This document shows positions 56,468-64,000 of a DNA stretch of 64,000 bases, piece after piece. The notes below the pieces were generated by a model. That model was not told the origin of the DNA, did not search any database, and saw only the letters and a list, made by a program, of their open reading frames with translations. A program made the translations under genes and the position numbers. This DNA comes from Ardenticatenaceae bacterium (GTDB lineage: Bacteria > Chloroflexota > Anaerolineae > Promineifilales > Promineifilaceae), in the NCBI GenBank assembly GCA_020634495.1, contig JACKBR010000002.1, positions 234,766 through 298,765 on the forward strand. Reading direction: 5' to 3'. Numbering within the stretch: the stretch's first letter is position 1; every line of letters starts with the position of its first letter.

Positions 56468-56500
56468 AGACCTCAAAAGTTTTGAAAACTTTTGAGGTCT
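56468..56500. repeat. Perfect 33-bp palindrome between cas1 and cas6e
   Basis: AGACCTCAAAAGTTTT (56468-56483), a single central G, then its complement AAAACTTTTGAGGTCT (56485-56500). It lies directly after the cas6e stop. It may act as an intrinsic terminator or processing site dividing the effector and adaptation parts of the operon, or be a dispersed palindromic repeat. Confidence 0.8.
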
Positions 56501-56504
56501 TCGG

Positions 56505-57149
56505 TTAGCCGGGTGCGAGTGAGAGCAGGCCACAGCCAAATGCTTTGGCAGGGCCGATGCCGGTTTGAACGGCCGTTTGGAATTTGGCGGCGTCGGTGAT
56601 TTGGAGACGGCCGTTTACCAGCATGGTGTAAATGGTCAGCTTTTTATAGTAATCAGTCTGCTTGCCTTCCGGGTTGATGTGGGCATCAAGCAAGCGAAAC
56701 CCGCTTTGCTCGGCTTTGCGTTGCAGCCATTCCATTTGGGCGTCTTCATGGACAAGCTGCACACGGGGGCCGGGTTTGTTCCCTTTACCGCTGCTGAGTC
56801 GTTTGATAGGGTTTGCCCGCAAGCGGAAGGTGTAGATACGGCCGTTTGCCAAATCCAGGCCATCCATTTCTCGAACGGCAGGGTTGGGATATGGGTCAAA
56901 CGTATCCGTGGGCAGGAGCAAATCGTCTTGCAACCCGTCCCAGGCGGGTTTGAGGTCTGACTGGACAAGCAGCATGACCTGATTGTATGCCTGGTCGAGC
57001 CGATGCAGGACGTTGGCATCTTCGCGACGTACGCCATCGGGAAAGCCTTGCATGACAAGCTGATGCAATCTGTACGGCTGATCGATCACATTGCGCCAGA
57101 GGGTACGGCTGGTTGGGTTAAGCTGCAATCTGGAGAGATACATCACCAT
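56505..57149 (-). CDS. cas6e: CRISPR pre-crRNA endoribonuclease Cas6e (Cse3)
   Basis: About 214 residues from ATG 57149 or the ATG two codons later (57143); AGGAGG lies just upstream, at 3 or 9 bases. The start YLSRLQLNP is typical, the catalytic-type His is in YRLHQLVMQGFPD, and the C-terminal Gly-rich loop GIGPAKAFGCGLLSLAPG is complete. It cuts each repeat 3' of its hairpin to release crRNAs and stays in Cascade. The start overlaps the end of cas5e by about 30 bases. Confidence 0.95.
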   Translation of the reverse strand: MVMYLSRLQLNPTSRTLWRNVIDQPYRLHQLVMQGFPDGVRREDANVLHRLDQAYNQVMLLVQSDLKPAWDGLQDDLLLPTDTFDPYPNPAVREMDGLDLANGRIYTFRLRANPIKRLSSGKGNKPGPRVQLVHEDAQMEWLQRKAEQSGFRLLDAHINPEGKQTDYYKKLTIYTMLVNGRLQITDAAKFQTAVQTGIGPAKAFGCGLLSLAPG

Positions 57150-57876
57150 TTTCCTCCTTAATGGTGTACGTCGGCAGTTCATTCGGCCGAGGCGTTTTGA
57201 TATAACGCGGATGGTAGATACGGTGCTGTCGCGAATGGATGTTGTCGCGCTGCCGGTGCCCAACAGGCTGGTCGCTTTCGAGGATAAATTTGAGACGGAA
57301 CGGCCGTTTGCTCCTCTGTTTAGGTTGGTAATGGGTAAAACTGGTATGCAAGGACAACGCTTCTAGCAAGGTTGCCGCCCGTGCGGTTCCTGCAAAAACA
57401 GGGCGGCTGGGCACGCAAGCTTTACGGCCCAGGTAGATGGGCCACACTGGATTTTGTAAAGCCTCCGCCATGTGAGCGATCAGCGAATTATCATCTTCAT
57501 CTCTGACCTGCAAAGCGGCCAAAAAGGAAGCATCACACAGATAGGCGCGCTCAGAGAGTTCCGTGTGTGGCGCGCCGCTGGGATTTTTCTTGGGCTTGCC
57601 CTGGGCAGTGAGCAAAGTGGGATAGTCGTAACCGCCACCGATGGTGTGGTAGTCCACGATTTGCTTACCGGGCGCATCCACACGAATGCCCAGACGGGTT
57701 TTGTGGGATAACGGCCGTATCTGCTCATCATCCTTGTAGCCCAAAGCGCAGGAAATGAGGCCAATGATGCCCGATTTCGTGGGTTCAGCAGCCGTGTCAC
57801 GGATACTCCAGCGGCTGCGCTCCCCCCACGATTGCAGGGGACCCTCAAGCCGGAGGAAGAGAGTATTAGGCAGCAT
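57118..57876 (-). CDS. cas5e: Cascade subunit Cas5e (CasD)
   Basis: 252 residues from ATG 57876, six bases after GGAGG. The start PNTLFLRLEGPLQSWGERS, followed by TKSGIIGLISCALGY and later YLGRKACVPSRPV, are hallmarks of I-E Cas5. It caps the 5' handle of crRNA in Cascade. It overlaps cas7e by 11 bases and cas6e by about 30. Length is normal. Confidence 0.95.
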   Translation of the reverse strand: MLPNTLFLRLEGPLQSWGERSRWSIRDTAAEPTKSGIIGLISCALGYKDDEQIRPLSHKTRLGIRVDAPGKQIVDYHTIGGGYDYPTLLTAQGKPKKNPSGAPHTELSERAYLCDASFLAALQVRDEDDNSLIAHMAEALQNPVWPIYLGRKACVPSRPVFAGTARAATLLEALSLHTSFTHYQPKQRSKRPFRLKFILESDQPVGHRQRDNIHSRQHRIYHPRYIKTPRPNELPTYTIKEENGDVSLQIAA

Positions 57877-59005
57877 GGGCAGCCTCCGCAATTTGGGCAC
57901 CGACCCATTCTTGCAACGCTGGCAGGGATTGGAGATCGTCTGCATCACCAAGCGAAACTTCTTCGGTGGAGAAGTAGGCCCGCTGCCCATTCAGACCATA
58001 AGCACGGCGCAGTTTTTGCCCGTAGCCGTCCAATTTGCTGACGGCGTTTTGCATCAACGTCTCATTTGCCCAGGGAGCAGCAGGCTGAAGATAAGCATTG
58101 GCATAGTTGACAGGCAGGTTTTTATCGCTGACTTCTACCAGGACAAAGTCGGGCAGGTTGAGCGCGGCGGTACTGTTTTGCTTGCCGCTGGGCTGAGCTA
58201 CGGCGGCGGCTTCGATGAAGGCAAGCACGGCTTTGGCAGCAACCTCTTCGTCGCCACCCAGGTTTTTCACCAGCCCCTCCCAATGGATGTTGAAGTATTT
58301 ATAGTAGGTAGAGCTGTTCAGTTCGACATCGCCGATCATCCCGGCCCCGGCATCGGCGTCATCATCTTGGTTTTTGAGGTCATCAACGGCCGTAAAGAAA
58401 TCATACACCCGCACCAGCTCATTGGTTGCCAGAGCATGAGCCACTTGCACACTGGCCTGGATATCCTCAAAGGCGGCAGAGGTGGTCATGCGGCCGAACA
58501 TAGCGATGTCTACAGAACGGGGCACGCTGGAACCAAGCGCATCGGTGATTTCATCAATTTTGCGCTTCTCCCATTTCTTCGGGTCTTCGTTATACAAATC
58601 AAGCAATTTTTGGGCAATCGCTTTCACTTCGTTAGCCCCGATGAAGATGAGTTGGCGCGTTTCCAGGTTTTCCAAATCAACCGTTTTGCTGTCCCGCTTT
58701 TTGGATTCTTGCCCGATTTCGGCCGTGCGCTCGGCAATGGCGGTGCACACGGCTTCGCCTGCGCCAAGTTCGCGCAAGGCGGCGGCCACCAGTTTGGGGA
58801 GGCGTTTGGTGCGGTCAGCCAGCAGGCCATCCTTTTTAAACGCATCCTGGAAGCTGTCGGAGAGGCGAATGCTGCGCTTGAGGCATTGGCTGGAGATGCG
58901 ACCACGCTGCCGACCACCAAAGGGGGCGCTTTTGGCCGCACCAGAATCATCACGATTGAGTAGAGAGGGAACATAGTTTTGGAGCATATGAATTTGAATT
59001 AACAT
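57866..59005 (-). CDS. cas7e: Cascade backbone Cas7e (Cse4/CasC)
   Basis: 379 residues from ATG 59005 (AAGGA upstream); the longer frame to 59077 reads through a REP-like repeat. The start IQIHMLQNYVPSLLNRDD, followed by SAPFGGRQRGRISSQCLKRS, and the internal SVDIAMFGRM are diagnostic. Six copies form the crRNA-binding spine of Cascade. A 117-base gap containing the REP-like repeat separates it from cse2, the only large gap inside the effector genes besides the MITE region. Confidence 0.96.
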   Translation of the reverse strand: MLIQIHMLQNYVPSLLNRDDSGAAKSAPFGGRQRGRISSQCLKRSIRLSDSFQDAFKKDGLLADRTKRLPKLVAAALRELGAGEAVCTAIAERTAEIGQESKKRDSKTVDLENLETRQLIFIGANEVKAIAQKLLDLYNEDPKKWEKRKIDEITDALGSSVPRSVDIAMFGRMTTSAAFEDIQASVQVAHALATNELVRVYDFFTAVDDLKNQDDDADAGAGMIGDVELNSSTYYKYFNIHWEGLVKNLGGDEEVAAKAVLAFIEAAAVAQPSGKQNSTAALNLPDFVLVEVSDKNLPVNYANAYLQPAAPWANETLMQNAVSKLDGYGQKLRRAYGLNGQRAYFSTEEVSLGDADDLQSLPALQEWVGAQIAEAAHAA

Positions 59006-59044
59006 TTGATTTTCCTTTTGTTTTGAATTTGGTTTCGCTGCTGT

Positions 59045-59093
59045 GGCCGGTCTCCAGACCGCGCCACCTGCCGGCACGGTCAGGAAACCGGCC
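59045..59093. repeat. REP-like intergenic repeat, copy A
   Basis: About 49 bases bounded by GGCCGG and CCGGCC in the cse2/cas7e gap. Its complement aligns over its length with the interrupted copy at 61546-61730 (shared words TCCT-ACCGTGCC and CGGTCTGGAGA), so both belong to one dispersed family in opposite orientations. Confidence 0.75.
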
Positions 59094-59122
59094 GGAGCAA
59101 TTGACTGACCAGAGCTGAGTCG

Positions 59123-59692
59123 TTAATTGGCTGGCTCTTTTGCAGGCTGGTAAGTGAAATAATCACGCGCCCAGTTACGCTGAACGTAGCGGTCTGGATG
59201 ACCCCATTTCAGCAGGTCATCGAGCAGATGGGGCCAGTTGATATGGCCTCCCTCGTTGGTCACAAACTGGACTTCGCGGCGCAGGTAAAAGGGCAATTGG
59301 TGGACATCAGCATCAAGCAGCCGCTCTACACGACGGTCCAGGCCGTTACCGTTTTTCTCGCTGCGAACGCCGCGCAAAGACACGCCAAAGGAGGGGCGAC
59401 GTTTCTCCTTAGCTAGTTCCGCTTCTTCACCTGGTGCCTGATTTGTTTCTGCGGTTTCCTGATGTGGTGCGCGCCGTTTGTCGAACGGGTAGAGGGTGGC
59501 CACGAGGAAATAGGTCTCCTCATCCCATTCCTTCACCTGCATATCACGGAGAAGCTTGTTGTAAAATAGCCCCATCACGTCGCGGCTGTCGTTGAGGGTT
59601 TGCCCGGCATTGCGCTTGAATTTAGCGCTTTCGCCATCCTCTAGACGCTCCAGCGCGGCAACAAATATGTAAACATCGTTTGAAATGCTCAT
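59123..59692 (-). CDS. cse2: Cascade small subunit Cse2 (Cas11e/CasB)
   Basis: 189 residues from ATG 59692, which overlaps the cse1 stop as ATGA with AGGAGG in front. It has the helical CasB pattern (DVYIFVAALERLEDGE, FKRNAGQTLNDSRDVMGLFY) and the C-terminal VQFVTNEGGHINWPHLLDDLLKW. It has a charged insertion of about 25 residues (HQETAETNQAPGEEAELAKE) not usual in short family members. Two copies line the belly of Cascade and stabilise the R-loop. Confidence 0.93.
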   Translation of the reverse strand: MSISNDVYIFVAALERLEDGESAKFKRNAGQTLNDSRDVMGLFYNKLLRDMQVKEWDEETYFLVATLYPFDKRRAPHQETAETNQAPGEEAELAKEKRRPSFGVSLRGVRSEKNGNGLDRRVERLLDADVHQLPFYLRREVQFVTNEGGHINWPHLLDDLLKWGHPDRYVQRNWARDYFTYQPAKEPAN

Positions 59693-61341
59693 GCGACCTC
59701 CTGTTTTTGGGGTTTGGGATACTGCTTCTTGCGGTAGCCAAATAAAAATTTGGCGCAATCGTCCATGGCGTCCTCACGCAGCCGAATCATTTTGATGTCG
59801 GTGCGGTTGAGGTTACTGTACCGTTTCACTTTGGCCGGAACAGGCAAATCACCAGTAGCAGGCAAAGAAAGGACGATTTCCTGAAAAACTTGCCGCCCGG
59901 TATTAAGAACAATATCCAGCCATCGGTGAAAAAGTGTTTCAGTGTCGGCGGCAGCCGTGTATTGCAAAATGTGGGTTTGGAAGGCTTCACCTAAGGTTTG
60001 CCAGTAGCGTTGGCTCATTTGCTGTTTCAGTGCGGCGTACCGTTCTGATTTGCCGCCACCACCAAAGTATTGGTTGAAGGTGCTTTTGAGGGTACCTTCA
60101 CTGCGGACGGCAAACTCTATGCCGAGCTTGATATTGTGAGCCGAGTCTACATCAGTCAGCAAACGAGGGGGGACAGCAAAGCCAGCTTCTTCCCATTCAA
60201 AGATTTTCATTTTCATGTCAGTACGCAACCCGACGACGCGTACCGGAATATCTTTGAAGGGCAATACCGATTTGTTATCTCGCCATACTTCTTCCAATTG
60301 GTCAAGAATCGCCGGGCGAGCTGCTTTCAGATTGCTGGTTTCGTCGGCTTTGTCGGGTAAAAACAGTCCGGCAAACTCACGCCACAGTACCCGATTGGTA
60401 ACCGGGCGGATAGGCAACGGCGCTTCTTTGGCGCTTTTGGGGATGCGGTAAGCTGCAAAGGGATCGCGCCAAAACGCGGCATTTTTAGGACGGCTTTCCC
60501 CCATCTCGTATACCATTGTCGAGACGCCCCAAATGGTTTGTGACCCACAGCGCGTGCAAGGCGTATGGAGCCGATGGGGATGCAAGCGGACACGGCGGGC
60601 GGGGAAAAGGAGGCTGTGCAGGTAACCCACACGTTTCAACTCATCGCTTTTGTTAACCTGGATGGGCAACGGCCGTTGCCACCATGCTTCATCCCGCACA
60701 GATTGGCTGGGGGTAGGCCAAAAAGCAGGCGTTGTCAGCGACGCAGCAAGGCTGTCAAACAGCGTCTGGCCTCCTGGCAGAACGTAGATGGGCGGCACGC
60801 CGTTGATTGATGGTTTGATGCCCGCTCCGCCAGAGGAAGCAAAGGGGGGAATGAGCAACAAACCCTTGGCGGCACAGTGAGCACAAAAGGTTTGGCTACT
60901 GTCGTAGGCGTGGTTGTAATGGGTTACGGCCGTTCCCGCTGTTTGTTCCTGCAATAAGTAGCCAACTGGTTTGGCGTTGTCTGTTTTGGCAGGCTGCAAA
61001 CCCAGATTTGCCGTTTGCAAGAAAGGCGCATCTTCCGAAAAGAGGTCAAAGCGATCGGCGTATTGATTGCCAAATGCAGCGATCTTTTCAGGATGAAAAC
61101 GGCCGTTTTGCCACAGCGCCACCAAATCTGGTGGTCGCTGGGGTCGGTACATATCTTGCAGGATGGCGACAAGCAGGCGATGGATGGCCACCACCACGAG
61201 CGGAGACGGCTCGTAGAAGGCGTGAATCTCATGCGCCTGCCGCAGCACCTCCGGCAAGCTAAGGGTGGTCAGTGCTGTGGACGGTAATTCAACCGGTATC
61301 CAAGGCTCTGACCACAGGTTAAAAACAGGTTTTTCTGGCAT
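59689..61341 (-). CDS. cse1: Cascade large subunit Cse1 (Cas8e/CasA)
   Basis: 550 residues, ATG 61341 with AAGGAG upstream. The start FNLWSEPWIPVEL, then LSLPEVLRQAHEIHAFYEPSP and LFSEDAPFLQ, are classical Cse1. A zinc-like CAHC/CTRCG pair lies in the middle (QTFCAHCAA, HTPCTRCGSQTIWG), and the four-helix bundle ends in MDDCAKFLFGYRKK. It recognises the PAM and recruits Cas3. The 362-base gap to cas3 is unusually large and filled with hairpins and a MITE. Confidence 0.95.
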   Translation of the reverse strand: MPEKPVFNLWSEPWIPVELPSTALTTLSLPEVLRQAHEIHAFYEPSPLVVVAIHRLLVAILQDMYRPQRPPDLVALWQNGRFHPEKIAAFGNQYADRFDLFSEDAPFLQTANLGLQPAKTDNAKPVGYLLQEQTAGTAVTHYNHAYDSSQTFCAHCAAKGLLLIPPFASSGGAGIKPSINGVPPIYVLPGGQTLFDSLAASLTTPAFWPTPSQSVRDEAWWQRPLPIQVNKSDELKRVGYLHSLLFPARRVRLHPHRLHTPCTRCGSQTIWGVSTMVYEMGESRPKNAAFWRDPFAAYRIPKSAKEAPLPIRPVTNRVLWREFAGLFLPDKADETSNLKAARPAILDQLEEVWRDNKSVLPFKDIPVRVVGLRTDMKMKIFEWEEAGFAVPPRLLTDVDSAHNIKLGIEFAVRSEGTLKSTFNQYFGGGGKSERYAALKQQMSQRYWQTLGEAFQTHILQYTAAADTETLFHRWLDIVLNTGRQVFQEIVLSLPATGDLPVPAKVKRYSNLNRTDIKMIRLREDAMDDCAKFLFGYRKKQYPKPQKQEVA

Positions 61342-61443
61342 AGAAACTCCTTTTCCTCGAATGAGGAGAATGATTCATTCATGAACCACCATACTTACTG
61401 GAACAAGTCCGCCCAGACGTGAACGGCCTGGGCTAGTGTATGA

Positions 61444-61514
61444 AAGCCTCTTTGAGGCTAATTTTTAGCCCTGTAAGGGCTTTCAAACGGTAGCCGAGGG
61501 CTGAAGCCCTCGGC
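61444..61514. repeat. Row of three intergenic hairpins
   Basis: AGCCTCTTTGAGGCT, AGCCCTGTAAGGGCT (61467-61481) and GCCGAGGGCTGAAGCCCTCGGC without its outer flanks (61493-61514; 10-bp stem, 2-base loop) follow each other between cas3 and cse1. They could attenuate or process the cas transcript, or be dispersed palindromic units. Confidence 0.7.
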
Positions 61515-61545
61515 GAAGCCGCATAAGAGATGATTCTCTGGCTGT

Positions 61546-61730
61546 GGCCGGTGTCCTGATACTGTTGGCGAATTGTTTTATCGCTTAAAAATCACAAAAA
61601 AGCGGGCGTTTCGAGATCAAAAACGACAGGAAATTTTTCACTTAACTACCGATTTTTGATCCGTTTTGAATTCGCCAACAGTATCGGTGTCCTCACCGTG
61701 CCACTAACTGGCTCGGTCTGGAGAGCAACC
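61546..61730. repeat. REP-like intergenic repeat, copy B, split by the MITE
   Basis: The two parts (61546-61557 and 61694-61730), when joined, align with the complement of copy A at 59045-59093. The Cas3 stop (61704-61706) lies inside it, so the end of Cas3 is encoded next to and within repeat DNA. Confidence 0.7.
61558..61685. mobile_element. 128-bp MITE with 17-bp terminal inverted repeats
   Basis: GATACTGTTGGCGAATT at 61558-61574 and its perfect complement AATTCGCCAACAGTATC at 61669-61685. GGTGTCCT occurs immediately outside both ends (61550-61557 and 61686-61693), giving an 8-bp target duplication. There is no coding capacity. Removal of the element and one GGTGTCCT restores similarity to repeat copy A. 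The parent transposon is not in the window. Confidence 0.88.
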
Positions 61731-64000
61731 CTCCGAGGCTGAGAGGCGGCCAGAGCACCAGCTACCTAATGTTTTATACTCACCAAAAACGAGACCCAGT
61801 TTAGGATGTAAATAAACTGGTTGTTCAAGAGCGTTGTTGGTGTAAACGGCCGTTTCTCCCGCAACAGTCATCAGCCAAAGTGGATATACGTTTTTGAGCA
61901 GCGCCGATGCAAACAGTGGATGGCTTTCGGCGGCGCAAGCGGTTTTGACTGCTTTTACCAGTTGCGGATGAGAAACGCGCAGGCTGTGGCGCAGCAGATG
62001 AAGCTGTTGGTCACGGGGGGCCTTTATCATAAGAGAAACATTTATCTTTTCTGGGTCTCCGGCAACCTGTACCGATTGATCATTTTGCACCAGTGGAATC
62101 ACGGTAATTGTTTCCCGCTCTGACCAGCGCGTTTGGGCTACCGTCCAGGCAGTACTATCTTCATCTTCCGAAAAACCTTGCAACTTGGCCGTGCGGTAAA
62201 AGGGATAATCCGCAATTGGTTCGTCAGCCAGCCGCATTGCGGCTTCCGTTTCCAAGCGATACGCTTCGTCATCAAGCTTGTCCCACGCCGCGTACAGTGC
62301 TTCGTCTGCCTTGTCAGGTTTGCCTTCGGTATAAACCGTTTCAATCAGTAAGCGATAATCTGTGGGTAAGGTAAACGCGGTCTGCGCTTGCAGGGCACGT
62401 TCGGTCATTTGCAGAATATAATCACCATAAATAGCCTGGTCAGCTTTGTCACGGATCATGTTGAGAGTGAGGCGGGGTGTTGTATGCGTGTAACGGCTGG
62501 CCAGGTCACGTTGGTGGCGGTGTAGCCGTCCGGCGCGTTGTAAGGTCAGGTCGATAGGGGCTAAATCTGTCACCATCAAGTCAAAATCCAGGTCAAGGCT
62601 TTGTTCCAACACCTGGGTGCCAATGACGATGCCGCGCTGGGGACGCTGGACGCCTTTACCCGGCTTGCCATACTTTTGCAAAATGTCAGTTTCAATAGTT
62701 TGGCGTTGAGCCAAAGGGAAACGGCCGTGCAGCAGCGTCAGGTCTACGTCGGAGGTAGCTTGCAATGCCTGGAAAATGGCCTGTGCCCGGTTGACGGTGT
62801 TGGTAATCCAACAGACGCAACCGCCATCTTTTACCTGCTCCAACAGCCAATCCGCTTTTTCTTGCGCCTGTTCATCGGTCAGAGCCAATGTATCCAGATG
62901 GATTTGTTTGTCAGGCTGGAAAACGGAAATCGGTTTATTCGGGGCATAAGGCGGCTGCCCGGTAGTGACGGTGAGCAGGTTGGGGTAAGTGTCGAGATTA
63001 ACGGCCGTTTCATCCACATCAGCGGCAAAAGCCAGCATTAGTTCACGCCGTTTGGCTTTAGGCAGGGTGGCAGAAAGCAAAATAACGGAGCTGCCCAGGG
63101 CAGACAACCAGTTCAGCATTCGTTTGATAATGGTCGTCATGTAGGTGTCATAGGCGTGAACTTCATCAAGAATAATGGTTTTACCAGCCAGCCCAACGAG
63201 GCGCAGTGCGTTATGGCGCACATTGAGCGCAGCAAGTTCTGCCTGATCCACCGTTCCCACGCCAAAGGGAGCCAACAGCGCCTTTTTCTTGGGGGCAAAC
63301 CAGTTTTCCGCAGCTTCATCTTCTGTGGCGTTTTCGCCGTTAATAAGCGAGTTAACAGCCACGTCATCTTCCAGCAGAAAGCTCTGGCCATGAATAAGTT
63401 GGACATTGGTTTTCAGGCCAAGCCGTTGCTCGATGTGGGTAATGATACGTGTGTACATGGCGTTGCTGGTGGCGGTAGTGGGCAGGGCAATATACATTTC
63501 GTCTGTGCCACGCTGGGCGGCGATGCGCCGCGCTAAAAGTAAGGCCGCTTCGGTTTTGCCTTCACCAGTGGGCGCTTCGATGATGGTAAGGGTAGGCTGG
63601 GCCAGCAACGCCTCAGGAATTTGTTCAATGGCTACCTGCAAGGGGCGCGGCGGAGCGGTGAAGTCATGGAAGAGCTGGCTAAAGTTGGTGGAGGCGTGGG
63701 AAACGGCCGTTTGAAACAATCCGGCATCCCTCACTCGCTCATATGCTTTTTGGCGGCTGTGAATGACATATTCCGACAGCGGCGTGTTCGGTTTTGGGGT
63801 GAAATAGTCACCGTCAGACCCCAGCCAGTCGCACAAAATACAAAAGCCATTTAGTGCCGCAATGGCGGTAGAGACATTGGCGGGATCAGGCAACACTTCC
63901 GGCCACTGCTGACATAGATAGCTTTTGAGCAGCTGCATAGCGTGCTGGCGTAACACCGCCCATTCTGGCGGTTCTTGAATATAGTCAAAATCAGCCTGGT
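61704..64000 (-). CDS. cas3: CRISPR helicase-nuclease Cas3, partial (N-terminus beyond the right edge)
   Basis: The frame is still open at base 64000 (it reads DFDYIQEPPEWAVLRQHAMQ across the apparent GTG start), so the true start and most of the HD nuclease lie outside. Visible is the end of the HD domain (FCILCDWLGSD), then the SF2 helicase: Walker A APTGEGKTEAALL, ALPTTATSNAM, the DEAH-type box IILDEVHAYD, SATLPKAKRR, and motif VI LQRAGRLHRHQRD. Cas3 unwinds and degrades DNA bound by Cascade. The last about 25 residues (GSWCSGRLSASEGCS) read into a repeat and are not family-like, so the C-terminus may have been changed by repeat insertion. Confidence 0.95.
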   Translation of the reverse strand, partial: QADFDYIQEPPEWAVLRQHAMQLLKSYLCQQWPEVLPDPANVSTAIAALNGFCILCDWLGSDGDYFTPKPNTPLSEYVIHSRQKAYERVRDAGLFQTAVSHASTNFSQLFHDFTAPPRPLQVAIEQIPEALLAQPTLTIIEAPTGEGKTEAALLLARRIAAQRGTDEMYIALPTTATSNAMYTRIITHIEQRLGLKTNVQLIHGQSFLLEDDVAVNSLINGENATEDEAAENWFAPKKKALLAPFGVGTVDQAELAALNVRHNALRLVGLAGKTIILDEVHAYDTYMTTIIKRMLNWLSALGSSVILLSATLPKAKRRELMLAFAADVDETAVNLDTYPNLLTVTTGQPPYAPNKPISVFQPDKQIHLDTLALTDEQAQEKADWLLEQVKDGGCVCWITNTVNRAQAIFQALQATSDVDLTLLHGRFPLAQRQTIETDILQKYGKPGKGVQRPQRGIVIGTQVLEQSLDLDFDLMVTDLAPIDLTLQRAGRLHRHQRDLASRYTHTTPRLTLNMIRDKADQAIYGDYILQMTERALQAQTAFTLPTDYRLLIETVYTEGKPDKADEALYAAWDKLDDEAYRLETEAAMRLADEPIADYPFYRTAKLQGFSEDEDSTAWTVAQTRWSERETITVIPLVQNDQSVQVAGDPEKINVSLMIKAPRDQQLHLLRHSLRVSHPQLVKAVKTACAAESHPLFASALLKNVYPLWLMTVAGETAVYTNNALEQPVYLHPKLGLVFGEYKTLGSWCSGRLSASEGCSPDRAS

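Noticed and set aside
61444..61514. Hairpins between cas3 and cse1 considered as a second CRISPR or riboswitch
   Set aside because: The three stems differ in sequence and spacing, and no conserved aptamer motif is visible.

Overview
The window looks like a chromosomal segment of an uncultured Chloroflexota (Anaerolineae-like) bacterium. This is inferred from the lipoprotein style with a C-x-LPCWWGI motif, the mixture of ISKra4, B-family polymerase and type I-E CRISPR genes, and moderate GC; no rRNA or conserved core gene is present to prove it. A highly iterated palindrome, ACGGCCGT, occurs about 46 times outside the CRISPR array by eye. It clusters in 8.9-22.5 kb, 36.9-43.3 kb and the cas operon, and I found no exact copy in 390-8,900 or about 22.5-36.9 kb, which suggests a mosaic.

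Left part (1-15.3 kb, all minus strand). An Rhs/YD-repeat secreted protein with a C-terminal HExxH metallopeptidase-like tip overlaps a downstream lipoprotein gene cut by the window edge. To its right lies a leftward gene set: GNAT acetyltransferase, NarL-type response regulator, a 71-residue peptide ending CGWS, a ComQ-like isoprenyl transferase with both Asp-rich motifs, a multi-TM histidine kinase, and an ABC-2 transporter (ATPase plus two permeases). Peptide, prenyl transferase, kinase and regulator form a ComX/ComQ/ComP/ComA-like set, i.e. a candidate prenyl-peptide signalling system outside Firmicutes. This is the most exciting finding.

15.5-27.2 kb. A LuxR-HTH protein is followed by a tightly overlapping cassette of a RecA-like protein without a Walker lysine, an 81-residue helical protein and a B-family DNA polymerase with an altered motif C. 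Then come a family of P22-AR_N antirepressor-like genes (two intact, one decayed, one stub), a peptidoglycan amidase, a membrane protein, and a complete ISKra4-family insertion with 21-bp inverted repeats and a 9-bp target duplication.

27.4-43.6 kb. A giant membrane-spanning metallophosphoesterase and a histone-deacetylase-family enzyme are followed by a plasmid-like block: primase-like protein, ribbon-helix-helix protein, ParA, GIY-YIG/T5orf172 protein, and three clusters of GTACA-type repeats. A STAND (NB-ARC plus TPR) ATPase and a truncated PLD-helicase remnant carrying an amber codon abut the CRISPR array.

43.6-64 kb. A very large type I-E array (about 188 repeats) is transcribed leftward from a short leader beside a canonical cas3-cse1-cse2-cas7-cas5-cas6e-cas1-cas2 operon. 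cas3 runs off the right edge. A 128-bp MITE inserted into a REP-like repeat lies at the cas3/cse1 junction. The STAND gene, helicase remnant and CRISPR-Cas together form a defence island.
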